Source: Alphaproteobacteria bacterium
GTDB taxonomy: Bacteria; Pseudomonadota; Alphaproteobacteria; Micavibrionales; Micavibrionaceae
Assembly (NCBI GenBank): GCA_007117665.1
Contig: SKGD01000144.1
Span: 1-33,519 of the forward strand
Length of the DNA: 33,519 nucleotides
Direction of reading: 5' to 3'
Positions within the stretch are counted from its first letter, which is position 1. The number at the start of each line of letters is the position of its first letter. The notes beneath the pieces were generated by a model. It made no database searches. It saw nothing but the letters and a program-made list of their open reading frames with translations, and had not been told where the DNA came from. The translations under genes and the position numbers were made by a program. Below, piece by piece: positions 1-7,368 of this stretch.

Positions 1-2
1 CC

Positions 3-140
3 GCTTATAATATGAGCCCTGAAGAATATCGTGAGCGCTGGGGGTTGCCTGCGGATTATCCGATGGTTGCGCCGAATTACGCCAAGCGCCGCAGTAAGCT
101 GGCCAAGGAAATCGGTCTGGGAACAACAGGCCGCAAGTAA
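3..140 (+). CDS. MucR/Ros family transcriptional regulator, C-terminal fragment
   Basis: The first 140 bases hold the last 45 codons of a gene that begins outside the window. The frame is open from base 3 to a TAA at 138-140. The reading includes [19 protein letters not shown] followed by [18 protein letters not shown], which is the hallmark C-terminal half of the Ros/MucR zinc-finger regulators of Alphaproteobacteria (family knowledge). These are DNA-binding proteins that act at AT-rich promoters of surface polysaccharide, motility and symbiosis or virulence genes. The zinc-finger half lies outside the window, so zinc ligands cannot be checked. The gene is convergent with proC, with only 25 bases between the two stop codons. 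Confidence 0.85.
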   Translation, partial: AYNMSPEEYRERWGLPADYPMVAPNYAKRRSKLAKEIGLGTTGRK

Positions 141-165
141 CGGCCAAAGACGTTAGGGGTTGCCC

Positions 166-999
166 CTAAGTACCGGACAGGTCGATACTGCGCTGTTTTG
201 CTGCCGCTACGGCTTCATCCATCAATGATTGCAATCCGTTCTGGTCGCGCATCAGGACGTCCAGCGCGGCTGCGGTCGTGCCGCCGGGGCTGGTGACGTT
301 CTCGCGCAAGGTCGATGCCGCACTGTCCGGCATGTGGGCGGCCAGCGCCCCTGCACCGATCACCGTCCGGCGTGCCAGCGTCATCGCCAGATCACGAGAC
401 AGGCCGGCTTTTTCCCCGGCACCGGCGAGCGCTTCAATCAATAAAAACACATAGGCCGGGCCACTGCCTGAGAGGGCGGTAACGGCATCCATAAGGGTTT
501 CATCCTTAATCCATTCCACATGGCCGACAGCTTCGAGCAGGCGCGTGGCTTGCTCTTTTTGTTCCGGCGTGACATGCGGGTTGGCAACACAGACCGAGAC
601 ACCTTGTCCGATGGAGGAAGGCGTGTTCGGCATGGCGCGGATCACCGGATGACCGGCACCGAAATATGTTTCAAACACCGCGATGGATTGACCGGCGGCG
701 ATGGACAGCAAGGGGGTGTTCGCACCGGCCAGAGGTTTCAGGGCGGCACAGGCATCTGCCATGATCTGGGGCTTGACGGCCATGACGATCACGTCAATTT
801 TTGGTTCCTGCGCGGCCAGCGCCGCGACATTTTCATACCAGCTCACCGGATTGGGCGCATAATCGACAAATTCTGGGGGTAATCCGGCGGGGTCGAGAAT
901 ATAAATCCGGTTTTCGACCTTGCGCTCAAGCCAGCCTTGCAACATGGCCTGCCCCATCTTGCCGCATCCGACCAGCAGGATGTTCAGGTCAAAAGGCAT
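166..999 (-). CDS. proC: Pyrroline-5-carboxylate reductase
   Basis: Catalyses the last step of proline synthesis, NAD(P)H-dependent reduction of 1-pyrroline-5-carboxylate to proline, in the cytoplasm. The 277-residue product has the usual family length. The N-terminal Rossmann nucleotide-binding motif GCGKMG is at residues 11-16, AVKP at 74-77 and RAMPNTP at 121-127. The C-terminal family signature SGSGPAY is at 177-183 and VTSPGGTT at 235-242. It is the last gene of a leftward operon with the ubiK-like and ybjN-like genes: the stop of ybjN is only four bases before this ATG, so translation is probably coupled. Family assignment is secure. Confidence 0.96.
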   Translation of the reverse strand: MPFDLNILLVGCGKMGQAMLQGWLERKVENRIYILDPAGLPPEFVDYAPNPVSWYENVAALAAQEPKIDVIVMAVKPQIMADACAALKPLAGANTPLLSIAAGQSIAVFETYFGAGHPVIRAMPNTPSSIGQGVSVCVANPHVTPEQKEQATRLLEAVGHVEWIKDETLMDAVTALSGSGPAYVFLLIEALAGAGEKAGLSRDLAMTLARRTVIGAGALAAHMPDSAASTLRENVTSPGGTTAAALDVLMRDQNGLQSLMDEAVAAAKQRSIDLSGT

Positions 1000-1003
1000 A
1001 ATC

Positions 1004-1507
1004 TCAGGCTTCGCCGCGCGTTTCGGAAAGCGCCAGGCTCATAAGGGAATCCTGTGTGTTTTTTGCCTCGGACAGCAACAGGAAAACATTGTAAAAGCGT
1101 TCGCATTCCGCCAGTGCAATCTCGATCAGATCGGCGACCTGATCCGCGCCGGATGAATGCTGCATACCTTTGAATAATGATGTGTGGCGGAAAAACGGAA
1201 TGCCGGTTTCGCGCGGCACATCAAAATGCCCCAGCCATAATTTTTCGTTGATCTGACGCAATGTCCGGCTGAGCAGCTCATCCCTCACAGCCGGAATTGT
1301 CAGGTCAAGTTCACAGAAAAACTGCATGGCGCTGTGTTGTTCCTGCCAGATAAAGGTCATCGCGTACTGGCCGTGCGCGCCGGACATCCGCACCTGTAAT
1401 TCATCATGGTTGGGGCGGTCAAAAACCCAGTCCTGACCGGCCATGATCTCTTCGATACTATCCAGCGGATTTGTCATGTCCTCGTAAATTTCCGCCATAT
1501 CGCTCAT
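1004..1507 (-). CDS. YbjN domain-containing protein
   Basis: A 167-residue cytoplasmic protein of the YbjN/DUF1790 type, a fold related to type III secretion chaperones whose role in Alphaproteobacteria is not established. The sequence shows the family pattern: an acidic N-terminal segment, an alternating strand region around QYAMTFIWQEQHSAMQFFCE, and a helical segment including LRQINEKLWLGHFDV near residues 82-96, followed by a C-terminal helix. There is no signal peptide or membrane segment. Its ATG overlaps the stop codon of the upstream ubiK-like gene (ATGA at 1507-1504), and proC follows after four bases. The three-gene order ubiK-like / ybjN / proC is a recurrent alphaproteobacterial arrangement (recalled, not searched). 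Function is unknown. Confidence 0.85.
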   Translation of the reverse strand: MSDMAEIYEDMTNPLDSIEEIMAGQDWVFDRPNHDELQVRMSGAHGQYAMTFIWQEQHSAMQFFCELDLTIPAVRDELLSRTLRQINEKLWLGHFDVPRETGIPFFRHTSLFKGMQHSSGADQVADLIEIALAECERFYNVFLLLSEAKNTQDSLMSLALSETRGEA

Positions 1508-1839
1508 GCTTTTTTTGCTCCGCTTTTTTTCGTTTTCGATGTTTTCCCAGATGCCTTGGAAGGCGCTTTTTTCTGTGTAGTTTTTGTGGTTTTTGCAGCC
1601 TTTGCGGGGGCTTTTTTCGTATGCCCGCTTTCCAGCGCGGCAACCCTTTTTTCCAGCGCCGCAATCATCGCCATGGCGCGGTCGTAATCCTCGCGGGGAA
1701 CCAGATCCATCCGGTCAGCTACATCCTCGACCCGGCTTTTGATCTCATCGCGGATCTGCTGTTGCAGGCCGCTCAGGATATTCACCGCGCCACCGGCGAC
1801 ACGCGCAATATCATCGAGGACTTTCGGATCGGGACCCAT
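1504..1839 (-). CDS. ubiK: UbiK/BMFP-family accessory protein with Lys/Ala-rich tail
   Basis: A 111-residue protein. Residues about 1-72 match the UbiK (YqiC, BMFP) family: a short amphipathic helix followed by a coiled coil, with the motifs IRDEIKSRVEDVADRMDLV and PREDYDRAMAMIAALEKRV. UbiK of Escherichia coli is an accessory factor of the aerobic ubiquinone-synthesis complex and binds lipids. Family members are normally about 80-100 residues. Here residues about 74-111 form a low-complexity extension of Lys, Ala, Thr and Ser resembling histone H1-like tails, which suggests nucleic-acid or membrane contact but is not diagnostic. It is the first gene of the leftward operon, and its start faces lgt across a 267-base divergent intergenic region. 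The role in ubiquinone synthesis is inferred from the family only. Confidence 0.82.
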   Translation of the reverse strand: MGPDPKVLDDIARVAGGAVNILSGLQQQIRDEIKSRVEDVADRMDLVPREDYDRAMAMIAALEKRVAALESGHTKKAPAKAAKTTKTTQKKAPSKASGKTSKTKKSGAKKA

Positions 1840-2106
1840 GACGTAACGTCCTTGTTTTTGTGAAAAATTATTGCTCGGAACTGGGTATCAGGAGTCTTTT
1901 ACAGGCGCAAGGGAAAGCAGGAGCGCGGATAAAATAATCCGGGGATATTTATAAACCTAAGGGTATTTATGAAGAGGTGATGGATGGGGGCGCAGGATCC
2001 GCCAGTTTCCTAAAAAGCGTTTTCATCGTCACGCGATGATGCTAAAACCACCAACTGAGAAATAAGGGCGAAACAGCCCGTATCCTGACTGGAAAGACGA
2101 ATATTT
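1840..2106. promoter_or_regulatory. Divergent intergenic region between ubiK-like gene and lgt
   Basis: This 267-base gap must hold the promoters for both the leftward ubiK-ybjN-proC operon and the rightward lgt operon. It contains short inverted repeats (CATCG/CGATG around 2021-2035 and GGGC/GCCC around 2067-2080). I see no -10/-35 pair close enough to consensus to name, no RNA gene and no convincing small ORF. The only purine-rich stretch before lgt is GGAAAGACG, about a dozen bases upstream of its ATG. Confidence 0.4.
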
Positions 2107-2985
2107 ATGGGTATTGCTTTTCCTGCTATTGATCCTGTCGCATTTGCGATCGGCCCGCTTGAATTTCGCTGGTATGCACTGGCTTATCTGGTCGCATTTC
2201 TGGCGGGGTGGCGGCTGGCGCTGTATCTTGCCGGTCTGGATAGGCCGGCGGCGACAAATGCGGCGACAAGTGCGGCGGCTGGGGCAGAGAAAGAAGGCGC
2301 GCCGCGGCGTTTTTTGAGCAAGGAAGCCATTGATGATTTTCTTCCCTGGGCGATTTTGGGGGTTATTTTAGGCGGACGGCTTGGTTATGTGCTGTTTTAC
2401 CAGTTTGATTATTATGCCGCCGCGCCGTTCGAGGCGCTTAAAGTCTGGAGAGGCGGCATGGCGTTTCATGGCGGGGCGATGGGCGTGATTATTGCCATGA
2501 TCGTCTATAGCTTATGGGGGAAATGGCCGCTTTTACGGCTGACCGATATTGTGTGCTGCGTTGTGCCTTTGGGGTTGTTTTTGGGGCGGCTTGCGAATTT
2601 TGTTAATGGCGAGCTTTACGGGCGGGTCACTGATGTGCCGTGGGGTGTTGTGTTTCCGTTCGGTGGCGATTTGCCGCGTCACCCCAGCCAGATTTATCAG
2701 GCTTTGATGGAAGGGCTGGCGCTTTTTGGCGTCATGATGGGGCTGGCGCATTGTTCTAAAATCCGCAATATGCCGGGCATCTTGTCGGGTGTGTTCCTGA
2801 TCGGGTACGGGCTGGCGCGGGTGACAGGTGAAATGTTCCGTGAGCCGGACGCGCATCTGGGCTTTTTATGGGGCGGGATAACCATGGGACAGGCGCTGAG
2901 CGTGCCGATGATCCTGTTTGGGGCGGGACTGATCGTTTATGCGTGCCGCGCCGCGCGTCACACCCCGCCGCAAGGAACGGCGTGA
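2107..2985 (+). CDS. lgt: Phosphatidylglycerol-prolipoprotein diacylglyceryl transferase
   Basis: Inner-membrane enzyme that transfers diacylglycerol from phosphatidylglycerol to the lipobox cysteine of prolipoproteins, the first step of lipoprotein maturation. The 292-residue product is polytopic. It carries the conserved histidine at 121 in AFHGGAMG, the Lgt signature GRLANFVNGELYGR at 160-173 and the RHPSQIYQA motif at 191-199. Residues about 46-68 form an Ala/Lys-rich loop longer than I would expect for this family. It heads a tight operon with the MidA-type methyltransferase and pgeF; one base separates its stop from the next ATG. The window encodes at least two lipobox proteins (23720-24310 and 26323-27222) that would be substrates. 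Confidence 0.97.
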   Translation: MGIAFPAIDPVAFAIGPLEFRWYALAYLVAFLAGWRLALYLAGLDRPAATNAATSAAAGAEKEGAPRRFLSKEAIDDFLPWAILGVILGGRLGYVLFYQFDYYAAAPFEALKVWRGGMAFHGGAMGVIIAMIVYSLWGKWPLLRLTDIVCCVVPLGLFLGRLANFVNGELYGRVTDVPWGVVFPFGGDLPRHPSQIYQALMEGLALFGVMMGLAHCSKIRNMPGILSGVFLIGYGLARVTGEMFREPDAHLGFLWGGITMGQALSVPMILFGAGLIVYACRAARHTPPQGTA

Positions 2986-2986
2986 G

Positions 2987-3985
2987 ATGAGCTTTGCCGC
3001 GCATCTACGGCAAAAAATCCGGCAGGATGGCGCGATGGATATCGCTTCTTTTATGGCGCTGTGCATTGCTCATTACTATAAAAGCCGCGACCCGTTAGGA
3101 CGTCAGGGTGATTTCACCACAGCGCCGGAAATATCCCAGATGTTCGGGGAAATGATCGGGATCTGGTGCGCCGATTTATGGCACCGTGCCGGTGCACCGC
3201 CGGTGTTGCATTTGGTTGAATGCGGGCCGGGGCGCGGCACGCTGATGGCGGATTTACTGCGCGGAACCAAGCATGTCACAGGATTTCATGAGGCGCTTCA
3301 TATTCATCTGGTTGAGATCAGCCCGCCTTTGCGCGCGCTTCAAAAGCATGCCGTGGTTCATGAGCGTGTCACATGGCATGAAAATTTTGAAACAACGCCT
3401 GAAACGGGCGCGTTGATCGTCATTGGCAACGAATTTCTTGACGCATTGCCGATGCGGCAATATCAGCGAACCGCCGAAGGATGGATGGAATGTTGCATCG
3501 GTCTTGACCCGCAAACTGGTGCGCTGGTCAGGGGTGTCATGCCGTGCGTCATGCCGTGCGTCATGCCCGTGTCACGGGCTGCCGGCATTGGTGATGTTAT
3601 CGAGATATCTCCGGCGCGTGAGAAATTTGTCGCCGGGGTGCGCGCACGCCTGACCCGTCAGCGCGGCGGTGCGCTATTCATTGATTACGGCTATAACGGG
3701 CCGGCTGTGGGTGACACGTTGCAGGCCGTCAGGAACCATGATTATGTTTGTGTTTTGGAGACAGCCGGTGAGGCGGATCTGACATCCCATGTCGATTTTG
3801 CGCCTTTTGGCGGTTTTCTGACGACGCAGGGCGCATTTTTGCAAGCTCTGGGGATTGCGTTGCGCGCTGAAAGGCTGGGGCTGCAACGGGATATGCAACG
3901 ACTCTGCGCCCCCGACCAGATGGGCGGGCTGTTTAAAGTGTGCGGTTTTTGTTCGGACGGGCTGCGACCGGCGGGGTTTTCATGA
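2987..3985 (+). CDS. SAM-dependent methyltransferase, MidA/NDUFAF7 family
   Basis: A 332-residue class I methyltransferase of the MidA/NDUFAF7 (DUF185) family. The eukaryotic member methylates an arginine of a respiratory complex I subunit; the bacterial target is not known. Visible motifs are GDFTTAPEISQMFGE at residues 41-55, typical of the family, and the SAM-binding loop ECGPGRG at 78-84. Later motifs are GNEFLDALP, FIDYGYNG and the C-terminal DQMGGLFKV. The ATG at 2987 is chosen because it directly follows the lgt stop and has AAGGA 7-11 bases upstream; an in-frame GTG/ATG-like extension back to 2939 lies inside lgt and adds only basic residues. A 12-base unit is tandemly repeated at 3536-3571, giving VMPC-VMPC-VMPV. 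The stop overlaps the possible ATG of pgeF at 3982. Confidence 0.9.
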   Translation: MSFAAHLRQKIRQDGAMDIASFMALCIAHYYKSRDPLGRQGDFTTAPEISQMFGEMIGIWCADLWHRAGAPPVLHLVECGPGRGTLMADLLRGTKHVTGFHEALHIHLVEISPPLRALQKHAVVHERVTWHENFETTPETGALIVIGNEFLDALPMRQYQRTAEGWMECCIGLDPQTGALVRGVMPCVMPCVMPVSRAAGIGDVIEISPAREKFVAGVRARLTRQRGGALFIDYGYNGPAVGDTLQAVRNHDYVCVLETAGEADLTSHVDFAPFGGFLTTQGAFLQALGIALRAERLGLQRDMQRLCAPDQMGGLFKVCGFCSDGLRPAGFS

Positions 3986-3996
3986 CAGGAGAGAGG

Positions 3997-4785
3997 ATGT
4001 TCAGGCAGGCGGATCATCTGGCGGCGCAGTCTCGTGTCAGTCACGGTTTTTTCGGTCGTCGCGGCGGTGTCAGCACAGGTCTTTATGCAAGCTTGAATGG
4101 CGGGCGCGGCACGCAGGATGACCCGCATCATGTAGGGGAAAACTTGCAGCGGGTCTGCACGGCTTTGGGGGCGGACGCACCAGCGCCTGTCGGGTTGTAT
4201 CAGATTCACGGATCTGCCTGTGTACAGGTCACGCGCGCCAATCTGGCGGATATGATGCGGACGCGTCCTCAGGCAGATGCTCTGGTCACGGATGAGCCGG
4301 GCATTGTTTTGTCGGTGTTGACTGCCGATTGCGCGCCTGTCCTGCTATATGGTGAAAAGCCTGACGGTGCGCCGGTTATTGGCGCGGCGCATGCCGGGTG
4401 GGGCGGGGCGCTTAAGGGGGTTATACAGGAAACTGTGCGCGCCATGGCCGGTTGCGGGGCATCGACTGACACTATGATGGCAGCGATCGGGCCGCATATC
4501 ATGCCGCAATCTTACGAGGTCGGCGCTGATTTTTTCGACAGATTTATGGCTGTTGATGCGTCATATAAGCGTTTTTTTACCGGCGGTGCGGGCGGCAAGT
4601 ATCAGTTTGATCTGGGTGGTTTCGTCCAATGGCAACTGGCGCAAAGCGGGGTGGGACGGATCGCCGCGATTGGTGATGATACATACGCCATGGAAGATGA
4701 TTATTTTAGCTATCGCCGATCTGTCCACAGGCAGGAGCCGGATTACGGACGGCAGGTTTCTGCGATTATGATCCGTTCATTATAA
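3997..4785 (+). CDS. pgeF: PgeF-type purine nucleoside phosphorylase / laccase-domain protein
   Basis: A member of the YfiH/PgeF (multicopper 'polyphenol oxidase', DUF152) family. Studied members act on peptidoglycan precursors containing L-Ser as editing enzymes, or as purine nucleoside phosphorylases; which activity applies here is not visible. The metal-binding residues are all present: H71 in QIHGSA, C112 in TADCAPV and H132 in AAHAGWGG. HGFF is at 16-19 and IGPHIMPQSYEVG lies further on. I chose ATG 3997 because AGGAG lies five bases upstream and the N-terminus then matches family length (262 residues). ATG 3982, overlapping the previous stop as ATGA, would add five residues and is the main alternative. 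Last gene of the lgt operon. Confidence 0.9.
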   Translation: MFRQADHLAAQSRVSHGFFGRRGGVSTGLYASLNGGRGTQDDPHHVGENLQRVCTALGADAPAPVGLYQIHGSACVQVTRANLADMMRTRPQADALVTDEPGIVLSVLTADCAPVLLYGEKPDGAPVIGAAHAGWGGALKGVIQETVRAMAGCGASTDTMMAAIGPHIMPQSYEVGADFFDRFMAVDASYKRFFTGGAGGKYQFDLGGFVQWQLAQSGVGRIAAIGDDTYAMEDDYFSYRRSVHRQEPDYGRQVSAIMIRSL

Positions 4786-4812
4786 GAGAGACGCGATTCC
4801 GCTGTTGATTTC

Positions 4813-4839
4813 CTGACGCTTTTTTTTATAGTGCGTCAG
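4813..4839. other. Perfect 7-bp hairpin with T-rich loop upstream of prs
   Basis: CTGACGC at 4813-4819 pairs perfectly with GCGTCAG at 4833-4839 around a 13-base loop starting with eight T residues. It sits between the pgeF stop and the prs start. No T run follows the 3' arm, so it does not look like a normal rho-independent terminator on the plus strand. It may be a structured leader of prs or chance. Confidence 0.35.
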
Positions 4840-4871
4840 TATCACGGATATAAAACGGGTAAGAAAAAGTG

Positions 4872-5804
4872 ATGAAACTGATTGCCGGCAATTCCAACCG
4901 TCCTTTGGCCGAAGAAATTGCGAAATATCTCGGGGTTCCTCTTACCAAGGCCAGCATTCGCCGCTTTTCCGACATGGAGGTTTTCGCCGAAATTCTTGAA
5001 AATGTCCGTGGCGAAGATGTGTTCGTGATCCAGTCTACGTCCTATCCGGCCAATGATAATCTGATGGAGCTGCTCATTACGATTGACGCGCTGCGCCGTG
5101 GATCGGCGCGCCGGATTACGGCTGTGATTCCTTATTTTGGTTATGCGCGGCAGGATCGAAAAACCGGTGGCCGTACGCCGATCTCGGCCAAGCTGGTTGC
5201 TAATCTGATCACTGCAGCCGGGGTGGATCGCGTTCTGACGATGGAGCTTCATGCGGGGCAGATTCAGGGTTTTTTTGATATTCCGGTCGATAATTTGCAT
5301 GCCTCGCCGATTTTTGTGCCGGAGTTGGTCAAACGATTCAAAAAAGAGCCTTTGGTGATGGTGTCGCCGGATGTTGGCGGTGTGGTGCGGGCGCGGGCGC
5401 TGGCCAAAAAAGTGGATGCGGATCTTGCTATTATCGACAAACGCCGTGAAAAAGCAGGCGTTTCCGAAGTGATGCATGTGATCGGCGATGTCGAAGACAA
5501 AATCTGTATTATGGTGGATGATATTGTCGATTCAGGCGGCACGCTGTGTAATGCGGCGCAGGCTCTGAAAGATAAAGGCGCAAAAGCGGTGCATGCCTAT
5601 GTCGTGCATGGCGTGCTTTCCGGCGGGGCTGTGGCGCGCATTTCATCATCGGCGATCGAACGTCTGGTCATTGCCAACACCATCACGGCAACCGAATCCG
5701 CCAAGTCATCGGACGCGGTCGAAGAGTTGACCGTCGCGCCTTTGATCGGCGAGGCGATCAAGCGTATCAGCGAAGAGCGCTCTATTTCGGCATTGTTTCG
5801 CTAG
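4872..5804 (+). CDS. prs: Ribose-phosphate pyrophosphokinase
   Basis: Makes 5-phosphoribosyl-1-diphosphate from ribose 5-phosphate and ATP for purine, pyrimidine, histidine, tryptophan and NAD synthesis. The 310-residue product has the standard length. Key elements are the catalytic flexible loop around [13 protein letters not shown] (93-105), H127 in [11 protein letters not shown], and the PRPP-binding motif [10 protein letters not shown] (216-225). The ATG at 4872 matches the usual N-terminus [17 protein letters not shown]; an overlapping GTG at 4869 would add one residue. There is no strong Shine-Dalgarno sequence. The stop codon TAG (5802-5804) coincides with the end of a repeat also found at 19464-19491, so the last codons may have been set by that insertion. 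Confidence 0.97.
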   Translation: MKLIAGNSNRPLAEEIAKYLGVPLTKASIRRFSDMEVFAEILENVRGEDVFVIQSTSYPANDNLMELLITIDALRRGSARRITAVIPYFGYARQDRKTGGRTPISAKLVANLITAAGVDRVLTMELHAGQIQGFFDIPVDNLHASPIFVPELVKRFKKEPLVMVSPDVGGVVRARALAKKVDADLAIIDKRREKAGVSEVMHVIGDVEDKICIMVDDIVDSGGTLCNAAQALKDKGAKAVHAYVVHGVLSGGAVARISSSAIERLVIANTITATESAKSSDAVEELTVAPLIGEAIKRISEERSISALFR

Positions 5805-5840
5805 GATCAGACCTCATTCATTTCATCCATTCTGCGCGCC
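5802..5840. repeat. Partial copy (one end) of the 19218-19491 repeat element
   Basis: Starting at the prs stop codon, about 39 bases match the reverse complement of the right end of the element at 19218-19491. TAGGATCA, then one mismatch (G for A), then ACCTCATTCATTTC, then four differing bases, then ATTCTGCGCG. The match extends past the terminal inverted repeat into sequence specific to the right end, so it is a relic of that end rather than a chance palindrome. No matching opposite end is visible before rplY. Confidence 0.7.
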
Positions 5841-5901
5841 TGTCATCATATTAAAAGCTTGCTTTTCTTCCTAAAGTCTGTTTTTTATCACCTGTTTTGG
5901 T

Positions 5902-5935
5902 GGGGCGGACACCCCTGGAGGCCGCCCTTAATTTA
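5902..5935 (+). terminator. Weak hairpin between prs and rplY (terminator or rplY leader)
   Basis: GGGCGG at 5903-5908 pairs with CCGCCC at 5922-5927 and is followed by the AT-rich TTAATTTAAAA. The T run is poor, so termination after prs is only possible, not clear. It lies about 30 bases before the rplY start and could equally be a structured leader. Confidence 0.3.
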
Positions 5936-5958
5936 AAATCTAAGTAAGGATGAACGCT

Positions 5959-6642
5959 ATGTCTAAAAGTTATGTTTTTAAAGCGGACGCCAGAGACGGA
6001 GCCGGTAAGGGGGCTGCCCGTGCATTGCGCCGCGAAGGAAAAGTGCCTGCTGTTATCTATGGTGATAAGAAAGAGCCTGTAAAAATTGCCATTTCTGCGC
6101 GTGACGCGAATTTGGAATATAATAAAGGTCACATGTACACCAAGCTGTGCAATATTGAGGTCGGTAACGACAAGCATTTGGTGTTGGCGCGTGATGTGCA
6201 GTTGCATGTTGTTAAGGACACGGTCGAGCATATCGACTTTTTGCGTGTGACCTCCAAAACCAAGATTGCGGTTAACGTGCCTGTGGTTTTTGTGAATGAA
6301 GAAAACTCACCGGCGATCCAGAATAAAGGCGTGATGAATGTTGTGCGCTATGACATTGAACTGGTCTGCAAGGCGACAGATATTCCGGAGCAGATCGAGA
6401 TAGATTTGACGCCGTTTGATATTGGAGATTCGATCAAAATCAGCAACGTGACCTTGCCGGACGGAGCGCGCCCGGTGATTGATGATCGTGATTTTACAAT
6501 CGCTACAATCGCGGCGCCGAAGCGAATTGAAGACGTTGCCGAGGAAGAGGAAGCCGCTGCTGCGGGTGAAGAAGGCGCGGAAGGCGCTGAGAGTGCCGAA
6601 GGTGAAGGTGCTTCTGAAGAAAAAGCCGAAGGCGACGCCTGA
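5959..6642 (+). CDS. rplY: 50S ribosomal protein L25 (Ctc/TL5 type)
   Basis: Binds 5S rRNA in the large ribosomal subunit. The product has 227 residues, the long two-domain Ctc/TL5 form. The N-terminal L25 domain (about 1-90) includes GKGAARALRREGKVPAVIYG. The C-terminal beta domain (about 95-185) includes VPVVFVNEENSPAIQNKGV and NVTLPDGARPVI. Residues after about 190 form an acidic Glu/Ala/Gly tail, common in alphaproteobacterial L25. ATG 5959 is chosen because AAGGA lies eight bases upstream; ATG 5950 would overlap that site. It precedes pth and ychF in the conserved prs-rplY-pth-ychF order, but a strong terminator separates it from pth. Confidence 0.95.
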   Translation: MSKSYVFKADARDGAGKGAARALRREGKVPAVIYGDKKEPVKIAISARDANLEYNKGHMYTKLCNIEVGNDKHLVLARDVQLHVVKDTVEHIDFLRVTSKTKIAVNVPVVFVNEENSPAIQNKGVMNVVRYDIELVCKATDIPEQIEIDLTPFDIGDSIKISNVTLPDGARPVIDDRDFTIATIAAPKRIEDVAEEEEAAAAGEEGAEGAESAEGEGASEEKAEGDA

Positions 6643-6663
6643 TCAGGACTGGACCGAATAACG

Positions 6664-6697
6664 GGCGCAGGTGGGCGATATCCTCCTGCGCCTTTTT
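6664..6697 (+). terminator. Rho-independent terminator after rplY
   Basis: GGCGCAGG at 6664-6671 pairs perfectly with CCTGCGCC at 6685-6692, followed directly by five T residues. Position, 22 bases after the rplY stop, fits a classical terminator. Confidence 0.85.
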
Positions 6698-6765
6698 GAT
6701 ACGGGAATGAAGCATGTGAAGCGGGAGATGACATGCTGAAATTTTTTAAAAAGGATAGGCAGTCA

Positions 6766-7365
6766 ATGTGGCTTATCATCGGTTTGGGGAACCCCGGCGA
6801 TCGTTATAAACACAACCGGCATAATATTGGCTTTATGGCGATCGACCAGATTGCGCGGGATTATTCTTTCCCGCCTTTTCGCAAAAAACACCAAGCGGAA
6901 ATAACCGAAGGACGCATTGGAAATCAAAAGCTTATCCTTGTAAAGCCGATAACTTACATGAATAATTCCGGGCAAGCTGCGCGGGCGATTTCCAGCTTTT
7001 ATAAAATAGATACAAAACGAACCGTATGCATCCATGATGAACTGGATTTGCCGCCGGGGACGGTCAAGGTCAAAGATCGCGGCGGGGCGGCGGGGCATAA
7101 CGGGATCAAGTCAATGATCGCGCATCTCGGGTCACAGGATTTCTGGCGCATCAGGATGGGGATCGGGCATCCGGGCGATAAAAACCGCGTGTCTGATTAT
7201 GTCCTCAGCGATTTTGCAAAAAGCGAGCAAATCTGGCTTGCGCCTTTGCTGGATGCGACCAGTCGTCATATAGGTTTGATTTTGGATGGAAATGCCGTTG
7301 ATTTTGCCGCGAAAGTCGCGCAGGATGCGCCGTCGCCATCGGATGCGAAAGAAAAAAGGAGTTAA
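6766..7365 (+). CDS. pth: Peptidyl-tRNA hydrolase
   Basis: Releases tRNA from prematurely dissociated peptidyl-tRNA. Numbering from ATG 6766 gives 199 residues, the usual length, starting MWLIIGLGNPG as in the family. Catalytic and binding residues are present: N9 in LGNPG, H19 in NRHNIGF, N66 and N67 in YMNNSG, D91 in HDELDLPPG and N112 in GHNGIKS. An upstream in-frame ATG at 6733 has a better-spaced GGGAG (6723-6727) and would add the 11 residues MLKFFKKDRQS, so the longer form is a real alternative. ychF follows three bases after the stop, pointing to co-transcription. Confidence 0.95.
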   Translation: MWLIIGLGNPGDRYKHNRHNIGFMAIDQIARDYSFPPFRKKHQAEITEGRIGNQKLILVKPITYMNNSGQAARAISSFYKIDTKRTVCIHDELDLPPGTVKVKDRGGAAGHNGIKSMIAHLGSQDFWRIRMGIGHPGDKNRVSDYVLSDFAKSEQIWLAPLLDATSRHIGLILDGNAVDFAAKVAQDAPSPSDAKEKRS

Positions 7366-7368
7366 TTC

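Noticed and set aside
229-882. Plus-strand open frames over proC
   Set aside because: They are antisense to a gene with complete family motifs and show no recognisable protein features.
2939-2986. Longer start of the MidA-type gene inside lgt
   Set aside because: The extension lies entirely within lgt and lacks family sequence, while ATG 2987 has a well-placed AAGGA.
4813-4839. Hairpin before prs as a rho-independent terminator of pgeF
   Set aside because: The T run is in the loop and not after the stem, so it lacks terminator geometry; listed only as a hairpin.
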